Positions 53,378-62,438 are shown, counted from the first letter of the stretch. The stretch is DNA of 64,000 bases from Fimbriimonas ginsengisoli Gsoil 348 (GCA_945881865.1 CAMCVK010000003.1:212456-276455), one strand, 5' to 3'. Numbers and translations: made by a program. The notes: a model not told the origin generated them from the letters alone.

Positions 53378-53839
53378 ATGGCCTCTCTTCAAAGCCGAAA
53401 ACTTGCCCAAGTCGCTATCGTCGTTCGAGATATGGACGCGGCGCTGGACCGCTATTGCGCGCTGCTTGGGGCCGACCGCCCGAACATCATCGTGACCGAC
53501 CCCGGGAACAATGTTCGGGCCACCTACCGGGGCAACCCCACCAATGCCCAGGCGAAGCTCGCCTTCTTGGACATGGGCGGGGTCCAGCTTGAACTCATCG
53601 AGCCGATTGGCGAAGACAGCGCGTGGTTCGAGGGCCTCCCCGAGAAGGGCGAGCGCGTTCACCACCTTGCCTTTTGGACCGAAAATATGGCCGAGGCGAA
53701 AACCGCCCTTGAAGAGCAAGGCGGCACGCTCGCGATGCGCGGCGATATGGGCGACGGCCAGTACGCCTATTTCGACTTGCACGACACCATGGGCATCATG
53801 GTGGAAATGCTCGAGCACAAACGGACGAACATCGAATGA
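53378..53839 (+). CDS. VOC family protein, methylmalonyl-CoA epimerase-like
   Basis: A 153-residue single-module VOC protein: LAQVAIVVRDMDAALDRYC, then GVQLELIEPIG, RVHHLAFWTENM and the ending HDTMGIMVEMLEHKR. The spacing of Glu and His resembles methylmalonyl-CoA epimerase, but the first metal ligand is Gln rather than His in LAQVAIV, as in some relatives with other substrates. TAAACT (53365-53370) ends 7 nt before the ATG; a GGGAGG sequence also lies close. It overlaps the next gene by 4 nt. Confidence 0.85.
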   Translation: MASLQSRKLAQVAIVVRDMDAALDRYCALLGADRPNIIVTDPGNNVRATYRGNPTNAQAKLAFLDMGGVQLELIEPIGEDSAWFEGLPEKGERVHHLAFWTENMAEAKTALEEQGGTLAMRGDMGDGQYAYFDLHDTMGIMVEMLEHKRTNIE

Positions 53840-54705
53840 CCGCGTTCGACGTTCTGGCCGACTTCGCCTGCAATACTGGCGAAGGGCCACTTTGGCACCC
53901 CGACCTCGACGCCGTGTTTTGGCTCGACATTCCGGCTGGCAAGATATTCCGCTGGGACAGCTTTGAGGGCACGGCGACTTTGGTCCGCGAGGGCGAACCG
54001 GTCGGCGGCATGACCCTTCAGCCGGATGGCCGCCTGGCACTGTTTGGCGCGCGCAGCAACGTCACGCTTTGGAGCGTTACCGGCGAGACCGAGACGGTGA
54101 TTGAGTCGCTCCCGGATGAGCTTGAGTCGCGCTTCAACGATGTCATTGCCGACCCAGCGGGCCGCGTTTTCTGCGGGACGATGCCAACGCCGCATCGGCT
54201 CGGGCGTCTGTACCGGCTCGATCCGGACCATTCGATTCGGGTGGTGTTGGAGGACGTCGGCTGCTCGAATGGCATGGGCTTTACGCCCGACGGGACGAAG
54301 ATGTACTTTACGGACTCGGGTCGCGGCACGATCGATCTGTTCGATTACGACGTTGAAACCGGCGAGCTTTCCAATCGGCGACCGTTTGTTCAGGTTTCTG
54401 GAGAGGGCGAGGGCGTGCCGGACGGCATGACGGTGGACGCCGAAGGGAACGTCTGGAGTACACGATGGGACGGCAGCTGCCTGGTTCGGTACTCGCCAGG
54501 AGGGGTTGAGACGGCGCGGTTTTCCTTCCCGATCCGCAAGATCTCCTGCGTGCTTTTTGGCGGGGCGGGCTACGATCAGGCGTTCATCACGACCGCCGGC
54601 GGCGGCCAGAAAGACACCGACGGCGAACACGCCGGCGCGCTCCTGCGAATGACGGATTTCGGCTTCCCGGTCCGCGGCGTGGCAGAATTCCGGTCGGGAT
54701 TGTGA
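53836..54705 (+). CDS. SMP-30/gluconolactonase family protein
   Basis: A 289-residue six-bladed propeller lactonase. The metal Glu is in CNTGEGPLWHPDLDAVFWLDI, with the Asn and Asp ligands in ESRFNDVIADPAGRVFCGTM and SNGMGFTPDGTKMYFTDSG and later GVPDGMTVDAEGNVW. It probably opens a sugar lactone. It is coupled to the VOC gene, and the pair may process one metabolite. A repeat/hairpin block follows the stop. Confidence 0.94.
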   Translation: MTAFDVLADFACNTGEGPLWHPDLDAVFWLDIPAGKIFRWDSFEGTATLVREGEPVGGMTLQPDGRLALFGARSNVTLWSVTGETETVIESLPDELESRFNDVIADPAGRVFCGTMPTPHRLGRLYRLDPDHSIRVVLEDVGCSNGMGFTPDGTKMYFTDSGRGTIDLFDYDVETGELSNRRPFVQVSGEGEGVPDGMTVDAEGNVWSTRWDGSCLVRYSPGGVETARFSFPIRKISCVLFGGAGYDQAFITTAGGGQKDTDGEHAGALLRMTDFGFPVRGVAEFRSGL

Positions 54706-54711
54706 GTTAGA

Positions 54712-54763
54712 GATGGTTTCCCTTGCCGCGCAGCGGTAGGGGGAAACGTGGGGGATGGGGTTT
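54712..54763. repeat. Direct repeat, copy 1
   Basis: A 52-bp G-rich element. It matches 54779-54830 at about 45 of 52 positions, including GCCGCG, AGGGGGAA and CGTGGGGGA; the two copies start 67 bp apart. Intergenic, between converging genes. Confidence 0.75.
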
Positions 54764-54778
54764 GCCTGAGCCTTCCGA

Positions 54779-54830
54779 GATGGTTCCCTTTGCCGCGACG
54801 CGGCAGGGGGAACCGTGGGGGAGGGGGTTT
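54779..54830. repeat. Direct repeat, copy 2
   Basis: Second copy of the 52-bp element. The purine/pyrimidine pattern looks like the dispersed intergenic repeats of GC-rich genomes, but only a genome search could show whether copies lie elsewhere. Confidence 0.75.
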
Positions 54831-54878
54831 TTGGCCGACGGGCGGCAAACGACGGACTGTCTTTTGGCCCCATCCCTG

Positions 54879-54904
54879 CCCTTCTCCACCAGAGTGGAGA
54901 AGGG
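54879..54904. terminator. Perfect hairpin between converging genes
   Basis: CCCTTCTCCAC (54879-54889) pairs exactly with GTGGAGAAGGG (54894-54904) around a 4-nt loop, just beyond the stop of the minus-strand ThuA gene. It probably serves both converging genes and may belong to the same repeat family as the 52-bp copies. Confidence 0.65.
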
Positions 54905-54916
54905 TTCAGACCGCGA

Positions 54917-55585
54917 TCAGGCGCGGGTTGCCCAGACGAGGCCGCGGCGCAGGATTTCCTTCTGCTCCGGGATCTCCAACACGTTCCGCTGGTGACCCAG
55001 CGCCGTGTAGAACACATTGCCCTTTCCATATTTCTTCGTGTAGATTTGGGGCATGCGGCAAGGGTTTTCCGTGTGCGGCCCGTCGGCACCCGGCGTCGGG
55101 AACGTCGTGTAGGCAAGCACCCGAACGCCCGGATCGACGTGCAGGTAATACTGCTCGCTGGCGACCTCGAAGTCGGCAATCCCCTCGGTAATCGGGCTTG
55201 AAATCTCCCGATTGATCACGATCGGGTAGCGCGTACCGTCGTTGCCGGGGTGCGACACGAACTGCGAACCGGTGAGGAACTGCCATTCGGTGTTGCTCCG
55301 GAAGGCATCGCACATGCCGCCGTGACAGCCGGCCAAGCCAATTCCGTGCTCGGCAACCGCCTTCAAAACCGGGCCGATCTGCGCGCCGCTGATCTCGCCC
55401 ATCGTCCAAACCGGAACGAGAAGGTCCTTCGAGAAGACCTTCTCTTCATCGGCAAATGCGTCCAGCGAGTCGGCGACTTCGACCTCGAAGCCCTCCGCGA
55501 TCAGAATCTCCTCAAAAAGGGCGGCGATGTTCTGGGGCTCGTGGCCGTCCCACCCGCCCCAAACGATCAGTGCTTGTTTTGCCAT
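54917..55585 (-). CDS. ThuA-like domain protein
   Basis: A 222-residue protein with the ThuA (class I glutamine amidotransferase-like) fold: ALIVWGGWDGHEPQNIAALF, then GIGLAGCHGGMCDAFRSN, SHPGNDGTRYPIVI, EQYYLHVDPGVRVLAYTTFP and the final GNVFYTALGHQRNV. ThuA proteins act in sugar (trehalose-related) use; chemistry is unsettled. The start at 55585 gives the usual N-terminus. It follows the HlyD gene by 13 nt in the same direction. Confidence 0.92.
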   Translation of the reverse strand: MAKQALIVWGGWDGHEPQNIAALFEEILIAEGFEVEVADSLDAFADEEKVFSKDLLVPVWTMGEISGAQIGPVLKAVAEHGIGLAGCHGGMCDAFRSNTEWQFLTGSQFVSHPGNDGTRYPIVINREISSPITEGIADFEVASEQYYLHVDPGVRVLAYTTFPTPGADGPHTENPCRMPQIYTKKYGKGNVFYTALGHQRNVLEIPEQKEILRRGLVWATRA

Positions 55586-55598
55586 AGCGATCGGCAGG

Positions 55599-57326
55599 TT
55601 ACCGTGGACGACCGCCGCCGCCACCGGTACCGGTCGGTCGACGCCCGCCCTGCGGTCCGCCACCGGCCAGGCCACCGCCCTGCTGCGCTTCCTGCATCTT
55701 CTTCTGAGTGTCGCGAAGCTCGGCGACGTTGATCTCGGCGGTCACAACTTCCTCGCCTTCCGTCAGGCCAGAGAGCACTTCCACGCCGTCGTTGCCGGTC
55801 TCGCCGATTTCGATCGACTTCTCCGTCGGCGGAAGCTTCTCGCCCGCCTTCACGCGAACCGTTGCTTTGCCGGGTCCGGTCGTCTTCACTGCCTGTGCGG
55901 GCGCAATCAAAACGTCCGGTTTGTCCAGCGTGATGAACTCGCAGGTCGCGTTCATGCCGGGCGTGATCTTCACCTTGTCTTGCGGCTTCAGGCGAACCCG
56001 GACCTTGATCGCCGTGATGTTGTTGGCAGTGTCGGCGGCCGGATTTACGCGGGTCACCTCGCCGTCGAGGAACTCACCGGGGAACGCTTCGGTCACGATT
56101 TTGACTCTCTGTCCGTCGCGAACCGACGCGATATCGGCCTCGTCGACCGCGCACTCAACGTAAAGCTGCGTCACGTCGCTGATCTGTACCAGCGAGGTTC
56201 CCTGCGCAAACGTGCTGGTTCCGGGCGGAATGATCGTGCCCTCTTCCAGATATTTCTTAGTCACCACGCCGTCGCGCGGGGCCACGACCGTCGTGCTGTC
56301 GAGCTGCACCTTTGCGTTCTGCACGGCAACCTGGTTCCGCTTCGTGGAAGCCTGCGCGCTCACAAATTCGTTGCGGCGAACTTCGGCCTGAATCCTTCCG
56401 TCTTCGGCTTGCTTCAGGTTGATCTCGGCCGTCTTAATGGCCTGCGTGGCCTCGGCCATGTCCGTTCGCGTGATGCCGTCCTGCGCCGAGTTCGCCTGGG
56501 CCAGGGCGAAGTTGGAGTTTGCGCGGTTCAGGTCCAGTTGCGCGGCGATGAGTTGGGATTCGAAGCTTTCCTTCAGCGTCTTCGTCCGCTGCTCCGCGAC
56601 GTCATACGCGTTCTGCGCGCTGGCAACCGACGTGCGGGCCCGCTCGACGGAGCTAGAAGCAACGTAGCCTAGCTCTTCCAACTTGATTTGCCGTTGAAGC
56701 TCCGCGTTCGCGTTATCCAGGCCGACCTTCGCGCTTCGTAGATTGGCTTGCGCATCGTTTCGTTGCTGCGGAATCTCAACTTTCTGAAGGCGATCTAAAG
56801 CGGTCTTTGCCGTCGCAAGCGAAGCCTTTGCCGTCTCAACCGCCGAGCGCGTCAGCTTCGGCTGCCGCGTCATCTCCAGCTTGGCACGCTCCAGACGGAC
56901 TTTGGCAGACGCCAAGTTCGACCGCGCTTCCGCAACCGCCGTCACGTTCTGCGCGACCTGCAAATCGAAATTCTTTCGAGCCTGCTCAACGCGGGCATTC
57001 GCGCTGTCCAGGTCTGCCTGGGCTTGGTCGTAAACCGACTGCGTGTCGGCCGGGTCGATAAGCGCTATAAGGTCGCCCGCCTTGACCACGCTCCCTTCCT
57101 CAACCACAAGCTTCACGACCTTTCCGCCTGCCTTCGACTTTACGTCAACGGTGGTGTCGGCCACAACCTGACCGGTCGCCGAAATCGAGCGAATCAGATT
57201 GCCCTTGGCAATCGGCGAGTACCGAAACTCAATCTCCGGCTCGGTCGGCTTTTGCTGCCCAAATGCGAAGTAACCAACGAGAATTGCCGCGAGGAGGGCA
57301 ACGATAAGGATGATTGGTTTCTTCAT
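55599..57326 (-). CDS. HlyD/MacA-type periplasmic adaptor subunit
   Basis: A 575-residue membrane-fusion protein. N-terminal anchor PIILIVALLAAILVGYFAF, then a biotinyl-lipoyl half (VDVKSKAGGKVVKLVVEEGS), a very long coiled coil (residues about 95-330), the second half (VAPRDGVVTKKYLEEGTII) and beta-barrel domains. The Gly-rich tail (GGGLAGGGPQGGRR) is unusual. It should link an inner-membrane pump to the TolC-like protein encoded just upstream, but no pump gene is adjacent. Confidence 0.92.
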   Translation of the reverse strand: MKKPIILIVALLAAILVGYFAFGQQKPTEPEIEFRYSPIAKGNLIRSISATGQVVADTTVDVKSKAGGKVVKLVVEEGSVVKAGDLIALIDPADTQSVYDQAQADLDSANARVEQARKNFDLQVAQNVTAVAEARSNLASAKVRLERAKLEMTRQPKLTRSAVETAKASLATAKTALDRLQKVEIPQQRNDAQANLRSAKVGLDNANAELQRQIKLEELGYVASSSVERARTSVASAQNAYDVAEQRTKTLKESFESQLIAAQLDLNRANSNFALAQANSAQDGITRTDMAEATQAIKTAEINLKQAEDGRIQAEVRRNEFVSAQASTKRNQVAVQNAKVQLDSTTVVAPRDGVVTKKYLEEGTIIPPGTSTFAQGTSLVQISDVTQLYVECAVDEADIASVRDGQRVKIVTEAFPGEFLDGEVTRVNPAADTANNITAIKVRVRLKPQDKVKITPGMNATCEFITLDKPDVLIAPAQAVKTTGPGKATVRVKAGEKLPPTEKSIEIGETGNDGVEVLSGLTEGEEVVTAEINVAELRDTQKKMQEAQQGGGLAGGGPQGGRRPTGTGGGGGRPR

Positions 57327-57343
57327 AGGCGGTTCTTTATGGC

Positions 57344-58633
57344 TTATTCCCCGGGCAATTCGCGACCCGTGGCGAGCTTCAGCCGGAGCTCGGCGATCAA
57401 TTCGTCGTAGATGGCTTCGACATAGTTGCTCTCGGCGGTGACCAGGCTGACCTGGGCCGTCAAGACATCGATGAGCGTGCTGGCACCGGCGTCTTTTGAG
57501 CCCACGGCCGCCGCATAGTTCAGCTGCGCGGCCTCAAGTGCCAGCTTGGCTGCCTCGAGTCGGCGCTGGTTCTGGACTGTTTCGATGAACGCGCTTTCGA
57601 TCTGGGCCCGGGCGGACTGTTCAAACTGCGCCAAAGTCGCTTCGGACGACGTGATCTGCGCGCGCTGCTCTCGAACTTGCTCGCGCCGCAAGCCGCCGTC
57701 GAACAGCGGATAGGAAATCGAAAACGTCAGGTTCCGAGTGAACGCCTTGTCCGGCGTCACGATGTACGACGCGTTGCCGTCCAGCGAGAACGTCGCGCCA
57801 GCCTCGAGCTCTTGTCGCTTCAGCGATAGCCGCTGGCTCTCGATGTTCTTCCGTCGGCTGGCGATATCTGGTCGCTTGCCGAGCCCTTCGGTGAGCGCCG
57901 CCGTGAGGTCAGTCGGTTCCGAAAGCGCCGCGTTCGGGTCGACCGGTTCTAGCGGCGCAAGCGGATCGGCCGCTGACAATCCCAAGGTTGCCTTAAGCGA
58001 AGAGGCGTTCGTTGAGGTTCGGCTTCGGGCCGAAATAGCCGAGACCCGGGCGTTCAGGGCATCCGCACGCGCCTGGAGTCGGTCCTTTCGCGCGGTGGCT
58101 CCAACGTCGATCTGCGCGACCGTCTGGTCCAGAATCTTATCGGTTCGAAGCACCTGAGCGTCGGCCACTTTCTGCAGTTCCTGAGCGCGCAGCGTTTCGT
58201 AGTACTGTTGCAACACGGTGAAAAGCGTTTCGCGCAGAGTTTGCTTGAGCACGTCTTGCGACGCGAGCGTTTGTCGCTGGGCGGCGCGGTACGACAGGTT
58301 TCGTTGGCCGCCATCCAGCAACCGGATGTTGCCATCAACTTCCGTCTGGCCCCGGTCGTTGCGCGAAATCACCTTTCCAAATTGGGAGCTATTCTGCTCG
58401 GAGACGCCGTTCGTGTAGCTAAACGACGGCGTTATGTTTGGGAAGAAGGAAGCGAACGACTGCTTTTCTCGGGCGCGGGCCGCCTCGATATCGGCGATGG
58501 CAGCCCGAATGGTGCCGTTCTTCTCTTTCGCAAGCCGTAGCGCTTCGGTAAGCGTCAGCGTCTTAGGGGCATCCTGGGCGAAAGCCCCGCCAGAAACGGC
58601 GGCCAGGGCGAGAACAAAAAGAGAATTGCGCAT
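57344..58633 (-). CDS. TolC family outer-membrane efflux protein
   Basis: A 429-residue protein with signal peptide MRNSLFVLALAAVSGGAFA and the two repeated halves of TolC: LTLTEALRLAKEKNGTIRAAIADIEAAR and LGKRPDIASRRKNIESQRL, ending ELIAELRLKLATGRELPG. Each half contributes helical-barrel hairpins and strands. The start at 58633 has GGGAGG upstream and gives a clean signal. The adaptor gene follows by 17 nt. Confidence 0.94.
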   Translation of the reverse strand: MRNSLFVLALAAVSGGAFAQDAPKTLTLTEALRLAKEKNGTIRAAIADIEAARAREKQSFASFFPNITPSFSYTNGVSEQNSSQFGKVISRNDRGQTEVDGNIRLLDGGQRNLSYRAAQRQTLASQDVLKQTLRETLFTVLQQYYETLRAQELQKVADAQVLRTDKILDQTVAQIDVGATARKDRLQARADALNARVSAISARSRTSTNASSLKATLGLSAADPLAPLEPVDPNAALSEPTDLTAALTEGLGKRPDIASRRKNIESQRLSLKRQELEAGATFSLDGNASYIVTPDKAFTRNLTFSISYPLFDGGLRREQVREQRAQITSSEATLAQFEQSARAQIESAFIETVQNQRRLEAAKLALEAAQLNYAAAVGSKDAGASTLIDVLTAQVSLVTAESNYVEAIYDELIAELRLKLATGRELPGE

Positions 58634-58746
58634 TGCGCCTCCCACGTTACCGAAACTACGGAAACGCCCTAAGTCTTTTTGCCCCCACATCCCCGCCCTA
58701 TTGTACGTGGTTCCAATCCGCGATCGTTCCGAGAGTTCCCCGGTTT

Positions 58747-59814
58747 TCAGGCGTAATTCGGCTTGAAGTGCGTCGGGTCGACATCCCAGAACCCGGTCTC
58801 TTTCTCGTAGTTTTCGATCCGGCCGAAGATTCGTTTGACCGCCGACTGGATCGACGGGAAGTCGATTCCGTCGAAAATCGCCGTTTCTCGCAGGTTTCCG
58901 TCGTTATCGGGCACCAAGCGCGTCTTCTTGATTCCTTGCTCCAGCTGCTTCCGCCCGGCGATGCCGAGATTCTTCAGTGCCGCCGCAACCACGTCTTTCG
59001 AGTGTTCGCGGGGGCCGTAAATCGCCGACTTGTAGACCAGTTCGCTGAACTCTTGGTAGTTCGGAATAATGTTCCCCGCCGGCATCGCGAAGTACTTGAT
59101 GACGTCGTGGATGGCCTCGATGGACCGCGCCGGATAGTAATAAAGGAATAGGCGCGCGCCCTCTAGGAAGAAGTTGTAGTGCGCGGCTTCGTCGGCGGCG
59201 ATCGTCATGGCGGCCTTTGCTAGCACCGGATCCTCGCTGTTCTTGTACATTTCCAGGTCGCTCTGGCCACGCGCGATGACCGCCGTGTTCAGGTAGTTCA
59301 CCTGCGTGGCGCGCTCTTGGAACACGGTGTAGAAAATCATGTGGACCGGGTCGTCCCACGGAAGCTGCCACATGTTTGCGCGAAGCTCTTGCATGTAATC
59401 GCGCAACCAATCGCCGCTTCGGCGGCCGCTAAACAGCACCGCGTTATGCCATAGCTCGGCGTGGCGCTCTTCTTCGCTGCCCCACCGAATGTGGAAATGC
59501 GAGCGGCCGTGGCTCTGCCGAATCACCTTGAGCAGCGTGGTGACATAGTCTGGCACGTACTGTTCGACGGCGAAAAAGCCCTCGAGAATCTTAATCATCT
59601 CCGGCGAGTGGTCCTGCCGCATGTTGCGCCAATCGAACGAATTGTCCGGGTTCCAATTCCGCTGCTGCTGGCTTTTGGCCACGTACCAGCGGTATAGGCC
59701 CACGAAACCCCGCTCGATGAGGCGATCTTTTTCTTCCCGGCTGAGCAGCCCCACCGGGATTTTCGGGCGATCGGCCTCGATCTGCTGGATGATTTCGTTG
59801 TCGTAGCTTATCAA
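58747..59814 (-). CDS. Acyl-ACP desaturase, ferritin-like di-iron
   Basis: A 355-residue soluble desaturase. All di-iron ligands are in place: Glu84, Glu115 with His118 (SEEERHAELW), Glu167 (FQERAT), and Glu209 with His212 (ADEAAHYNFF). These match the plant stearoyl-ACP desaturase family (FA_desaturase_2). It introduces a cis double bond into acyl-ACP for membrane fluidity. The start codon is TTG, with AAGGAAG a few bases upstream. No ferredoxin partner is adjacent. Confidence 0.93.
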   Translation of the reverse strand: MISYDNEIIQQIEADRPKIPVGLLSREEKDRLIERGFVGLYRWYVAKSQQQRNWNPDNSFDWRNMRQDHSPEMIKILEGFFAVEQYVPDYVTTLLKVIRQSHGRSHFHIRWGSEEERHAELWHNAVLFSGRRSGDWLRDYMQELRANMWQLPWDDPVHMIFYTVFQERATQVNYLNTAVIARGQSDLEMYKNSEDPVLAKAAMTIAADEAAHYNFFLEGARLFLYYYPARSIEAIHDVIKYFAMPAGNIIPNYQEFSELVYKSAIYGPREHSKDVVAAALKNLGIAGRKQLEQGIKKTRLVPDNDGNLRETAIFDGIDFPSIQSAVKRIFGRIENYEKETGFWDVDPTHFKPNYA

Positions 59815-59912
59815 GATGCTTCCTTTTTTGCGCCGGACTTGGCCCCGCGAACTTCGGAAGCTTAACCGAACGGCCCCGGTTTCTACTGCCGTTATTTTCT
59901 AGGACAGGGGCC

Positions 59913-60707
59913 CTAGAGGTGCGGTTCCAGGAGTTGGCGTTGCTGGTCCAGCGACTCCCAAACCTTGCCCGGCTCGCCATAGACCAAGGTGTACGGTCCA
60001 CTAAAGTCGGCCGCCTTGGTGATCTCCAGGCAGCGTCGGAAATCCACTTCGTCGGGCACGCCGTTCGTGTACTGGCACTTGGCGTGGCAGCTGGTGGCGT
60101 AGCGGGCGATTTCGGCGAGGTCTTCGTATTTGGTGGGTCCGCCCCAGTTGCCGAAGTCGAAGCAGAGGCCGATGCGGCCGTCGAGTTGGGCGAAGACCTC
60201 GTGGATGGCGGCGGGCGTGGAGAGCGTTTCGAACCAGTTTTCCGTAAGGACCCGGACGCTTTCTTGGCTGGCGAGCTTGCTCAGTTGCTCGATGGCGAGC
60301 GCGGTGGCACCGGTCTGCTTTCCGCCGATGACGCGGACGCACTTCGAGCCGAGCTTGCCGGCCCGGGTGATCCAGTCGGCGGTCCATTCTCGGTCGCGGT
60401 CGTGGTGCTCGGGGTCGGTGATGTTGCCGTCGTCAATGAGGAGCGACCACAGCTCGACGCCGGCTTCGTCGATGGCGTGCTTGAGCTCGGCGAGGTAGGC
60501 GTCGTCCTGGTGCGGGATGTGGAAGTGGCACAGCTCCATGGTTTTGTAGCCGTGCTTGGCGAGCTCGCCCGGGACCTCGAGGAGGTCGAGCGCATCGCCG
60601 CCCGGCGACATCATTTGGGCGGACGGGTCTCCCGGCCGCCCCACTCCCGAAGACCGAATGAGCGAATGCACCGCCCACGTACTCACCGAAACCCTCCGCA
60701 CCGACAT
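59913..60707 (-). CDS. Sugar phosphate isomerase/epimerase, TIM barrel
   Basis: A 264-residue AP-endonuclease-2-like TIM barrel (xylose-isomerase-like): VSVSTWAVHSLIRSSG, ELCHFHIPHQDDAYL, LLIDDGNITDPEHHDRD, VLTENWFETLS, IGLCFDFGNWGG and TLVYGEPGKVWES. The metal ligands (Glu, Asp, His) fit the family. Substrate unknown. CAAACT (60714-60719 on this strand) ends 6 nt before the ATG. Confidence 0.9.
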   Translation of the reverse strand: MSVRRVSVSTWAVHSLIRSSGVGRPGDPSAQMMSPGGDALDLLEVPGELAKHGYKTMELCHFHIPHQDDAYLAELKHAIDEAGVELWSLLIDDGNITDPEHHDRDREWTADWITRAGKLGSKCVRVIGGKQTGATALAIEQLSKLASQESVRVLTENWFETLSTPAAIHEVFAQLDGRIGLCFDFGNWGGPTKYEDLAEIARYATSCHAKCQYTNGVPDEVDFRRCLEITKAADFSGPYTLVYGEPGKVWESLDQQRQLLEPHL

Positions 60708-60950
60708 GGGTCTAGTTTGGCTGAGTTAAGGCGGGCGTAGGTTTGCCAGATCGCTACAACCTCGAAAGCAAACACCGCATCCTCGACAGGAAAAGTCCAT
60801 GGGCCCGTGGGGACGGCCGAACATCCCACTGAAACGCGGAAAACCAAACTGACGAAGCTCCTCAAGAATTGGAGACTAGCCGATTCGATTACCAAGGGCG
60901 GATGGGCCCTCGCCCGCGGTCGGTTCCTCGCCCTGTACAATCATCTGAGG

Positions 60951-61241
60951 ATGGATGCTCAATCCGCTTTGGAGACGAACCGCGACAAAATCCGACAGAT
61001 TGCGGCAAAGCACGGTGCCGTGAACGTCCGTGTGTTTGGCTCCGTCGCTCGTGGAGAACAAGACGAGGCGAGCGACCTGGACCTTCTCGTGGATCTACAA
61101 CCGGGTCGAGGCCTGCTCGACCTCGGCGCGCTGCTGATGGACCTTCGCGACCTGCTTTCTGTCCCAGTCGACGTCATCACCCCGCCGATGCTAAAAGAAC
61201 GGATTCGAGATCGGGTGCTCAGTGAGGCCGTCGCGATCTAA
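60951..61241 (+). CDS. MNT-domain nucleotidyltransferase (MntA-like antitoxin)
   Basis: A 96-residue minimal nucleotidyltransferase. VNVRVFGSVARGEQDEASDLDLLVDLQPG holds the GSxARG and DxD motifs of MntA, which AMPylates the HepT toxin. TACAAT (60936-60941) lies 9 nt before the ATG. Normally a HEPN (HepT) gene follows with overlap; here only a GTG-started stub at 61222 is seen before the lepA fragment interrupts. Confidence 0.9.
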   Translation: MDAQSALETNRDKIRQIAAKHGAVNVRVFGSVARGEQDEASDLDLLVDLQPGRGLLDLGALLMDLRDLLSVPVDVITPPMLKERIRDRVLSEAVAI

Positions 61242-61263
61242 GAGCCAAAGCCCAACAGCAGAA

Positions 61264-61464
61264 CTACTCCGCGACTTTGAGAACGCTGAGGAACGCTTCT
61301 TGCGGGAGTTCGATCGAGCCGATCTGCTTCATGCGCTTCTTGCCTTCCTTTTGCTTTTCCAGCAGTTTTCGCTTTCGACTGATGTCGCCGCCGTAGCATT
61401 TAGCGATAACGTTCTTTCGGAACGGCTTGATCGAATCCGCCGCGATGACCTTCGCGCTCGGCAG
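61264..61464 (-). pseudogene. C-terminal fragment of lepA (elongation factor 4)
   Basis: On the minus strand, about 66 residues starting [18 protein letters not shown] and including [18 protein letters not shown] and [17 protein letters not shown] are a close match to the C-terminal domain of LepA, including the stop. Upstream codons are unrelated (a different frame enters the coding region of the PPC-type gene), so the gene lost its first 530 or so residues here. LepA is a normal single-copy 600-residue GTPase; a full copy should be elsewhere. The fragment lies just after the MNT gene. Confidence 0.85.
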
Positions 61465-61568
61465 GAAACCATCTGCCGAAAAGCCGACACACAACAAAAC
61501 TGGGGACATATCCAACTCGGCCGAGCCAATCACGCAGCTCGCCAACCTTGGGCTGCCCCCGCCGTTGA

Positions 61569-62438
61569 TCAACCTCGCTGGAGGATGGCCACCGCCGTCA
61601 GGCTCGCCTTCGGCGATCGGTTGTAGATGCGGAAGGCGCCCTGTCCGTACCAATTTCCTTGGAGCAACGGAAAGTCGTCGCGCTGGAAATCCCGATACGT
61701 TTGGCCCTGTACCACCATCGAAAGGTCCAGGTCGGTCACATTATCATCCGCGACACCCAGAACCACGTGGTTACCGCGCAGGGGAATATCGTCTACCCGC
61801 TCCGAGCTTCTTCCTGTAACCACGCTGGCGAGGACGCTCCAGTCGTTGTTTTCCGCAAAGTTCATCGGACTCTGACGGTTCAAGCTGCCTCCCCGGACCA
61901 CCAGCTTTCCAATAACTGAGCCAAGGTTTTCGACCGGGATATCCCATCCATCCCGATTCTGTAGGGAGATAATCGCTCCGTAGGTTGCCGGACCGCTGGC
62001 AAGCGACATTCGAACGGTGTATGTACCTGTTCTGGTTGGCGTGAAGGCGACAAAAGGGCTGGCATCATCGTCGCTATCGTGCGCTACGAGGGAGCCGTAG
62101 GCATCGGTAACGGTGATGTCCAAATCTCCGGGTGCGTCATCGCCGGCACCGACGAAAGCGTAGGTGGTTCCGGCTTCGAGCGTCTTGGAAAAGGGAGCCT
62201 TTGTTCCCGGCCGCATGATGCCGCCCATCATGCAGAAGTGGGTCGACAGGCCGAGGGCAGAGTACTTGCTCTTGAGCGCCAGGGCGACGCCGAGGCCGTT
62301 GACGAGAGCCTGACGCATGCCTTCGCCATCGGCCCAGCTGCTGCGAAAAGCTGGTTCATGGTTGTTGCCGAACAACGTCGGTTGCTCAACTACAGGAGAT
62401 ACGAGAGTGGTTAGGGTGAGGAGTGAATGTAGGAACAC
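61569..62438 (-). CDS. Secreted protein with PPC-like domain, hypothetical
   Basis: A 289-residue exported protein (N-terminus [20 protein letters not shown]). Residues about 78-160 ([49 protein letters not shown]) resemble the bacterial pre-peptidase C-terminal (PPC) beta-sandwich; a second similar stretch follows. No catalytic domain is present, so it may be a binding or accessory protein. GTG start; a complete promoter lies directly upstream. Confidence 0.72.
   Translation of the reverse strand: MFLHSLLTLTTLVSPVVEQPTLFGNNHEPAFRSSWADGEGMRQALVNGLGVALALKSKYSALGLSTHFCMMGGIMRPGTKAPFSKTLEAGTTYAFVGAGDDAPGDLDITVTDAYGSLVAHDSDDDASPFVAFTPTRTGTYTVRMSLASGPATYGAIISLQNRDGWDIPVENLGSVIGKLVVRGGSLNRQSPMNFAENNDWSVLASVVTGRSSERVDDIPLRGNHVVLGVADDNVTDLDLSMVVQGQTYRDFQRDDFPLLQGNWYGQGAFRIYNRSPKASLTAVAILQRG

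Noticed and set aside
58640..58746. Possible tRNA, suggested by GTGGTTCCAATCCGCG.
   Set aside because: No acceptor stem, anticodon arm or D-arm can be folded around it.
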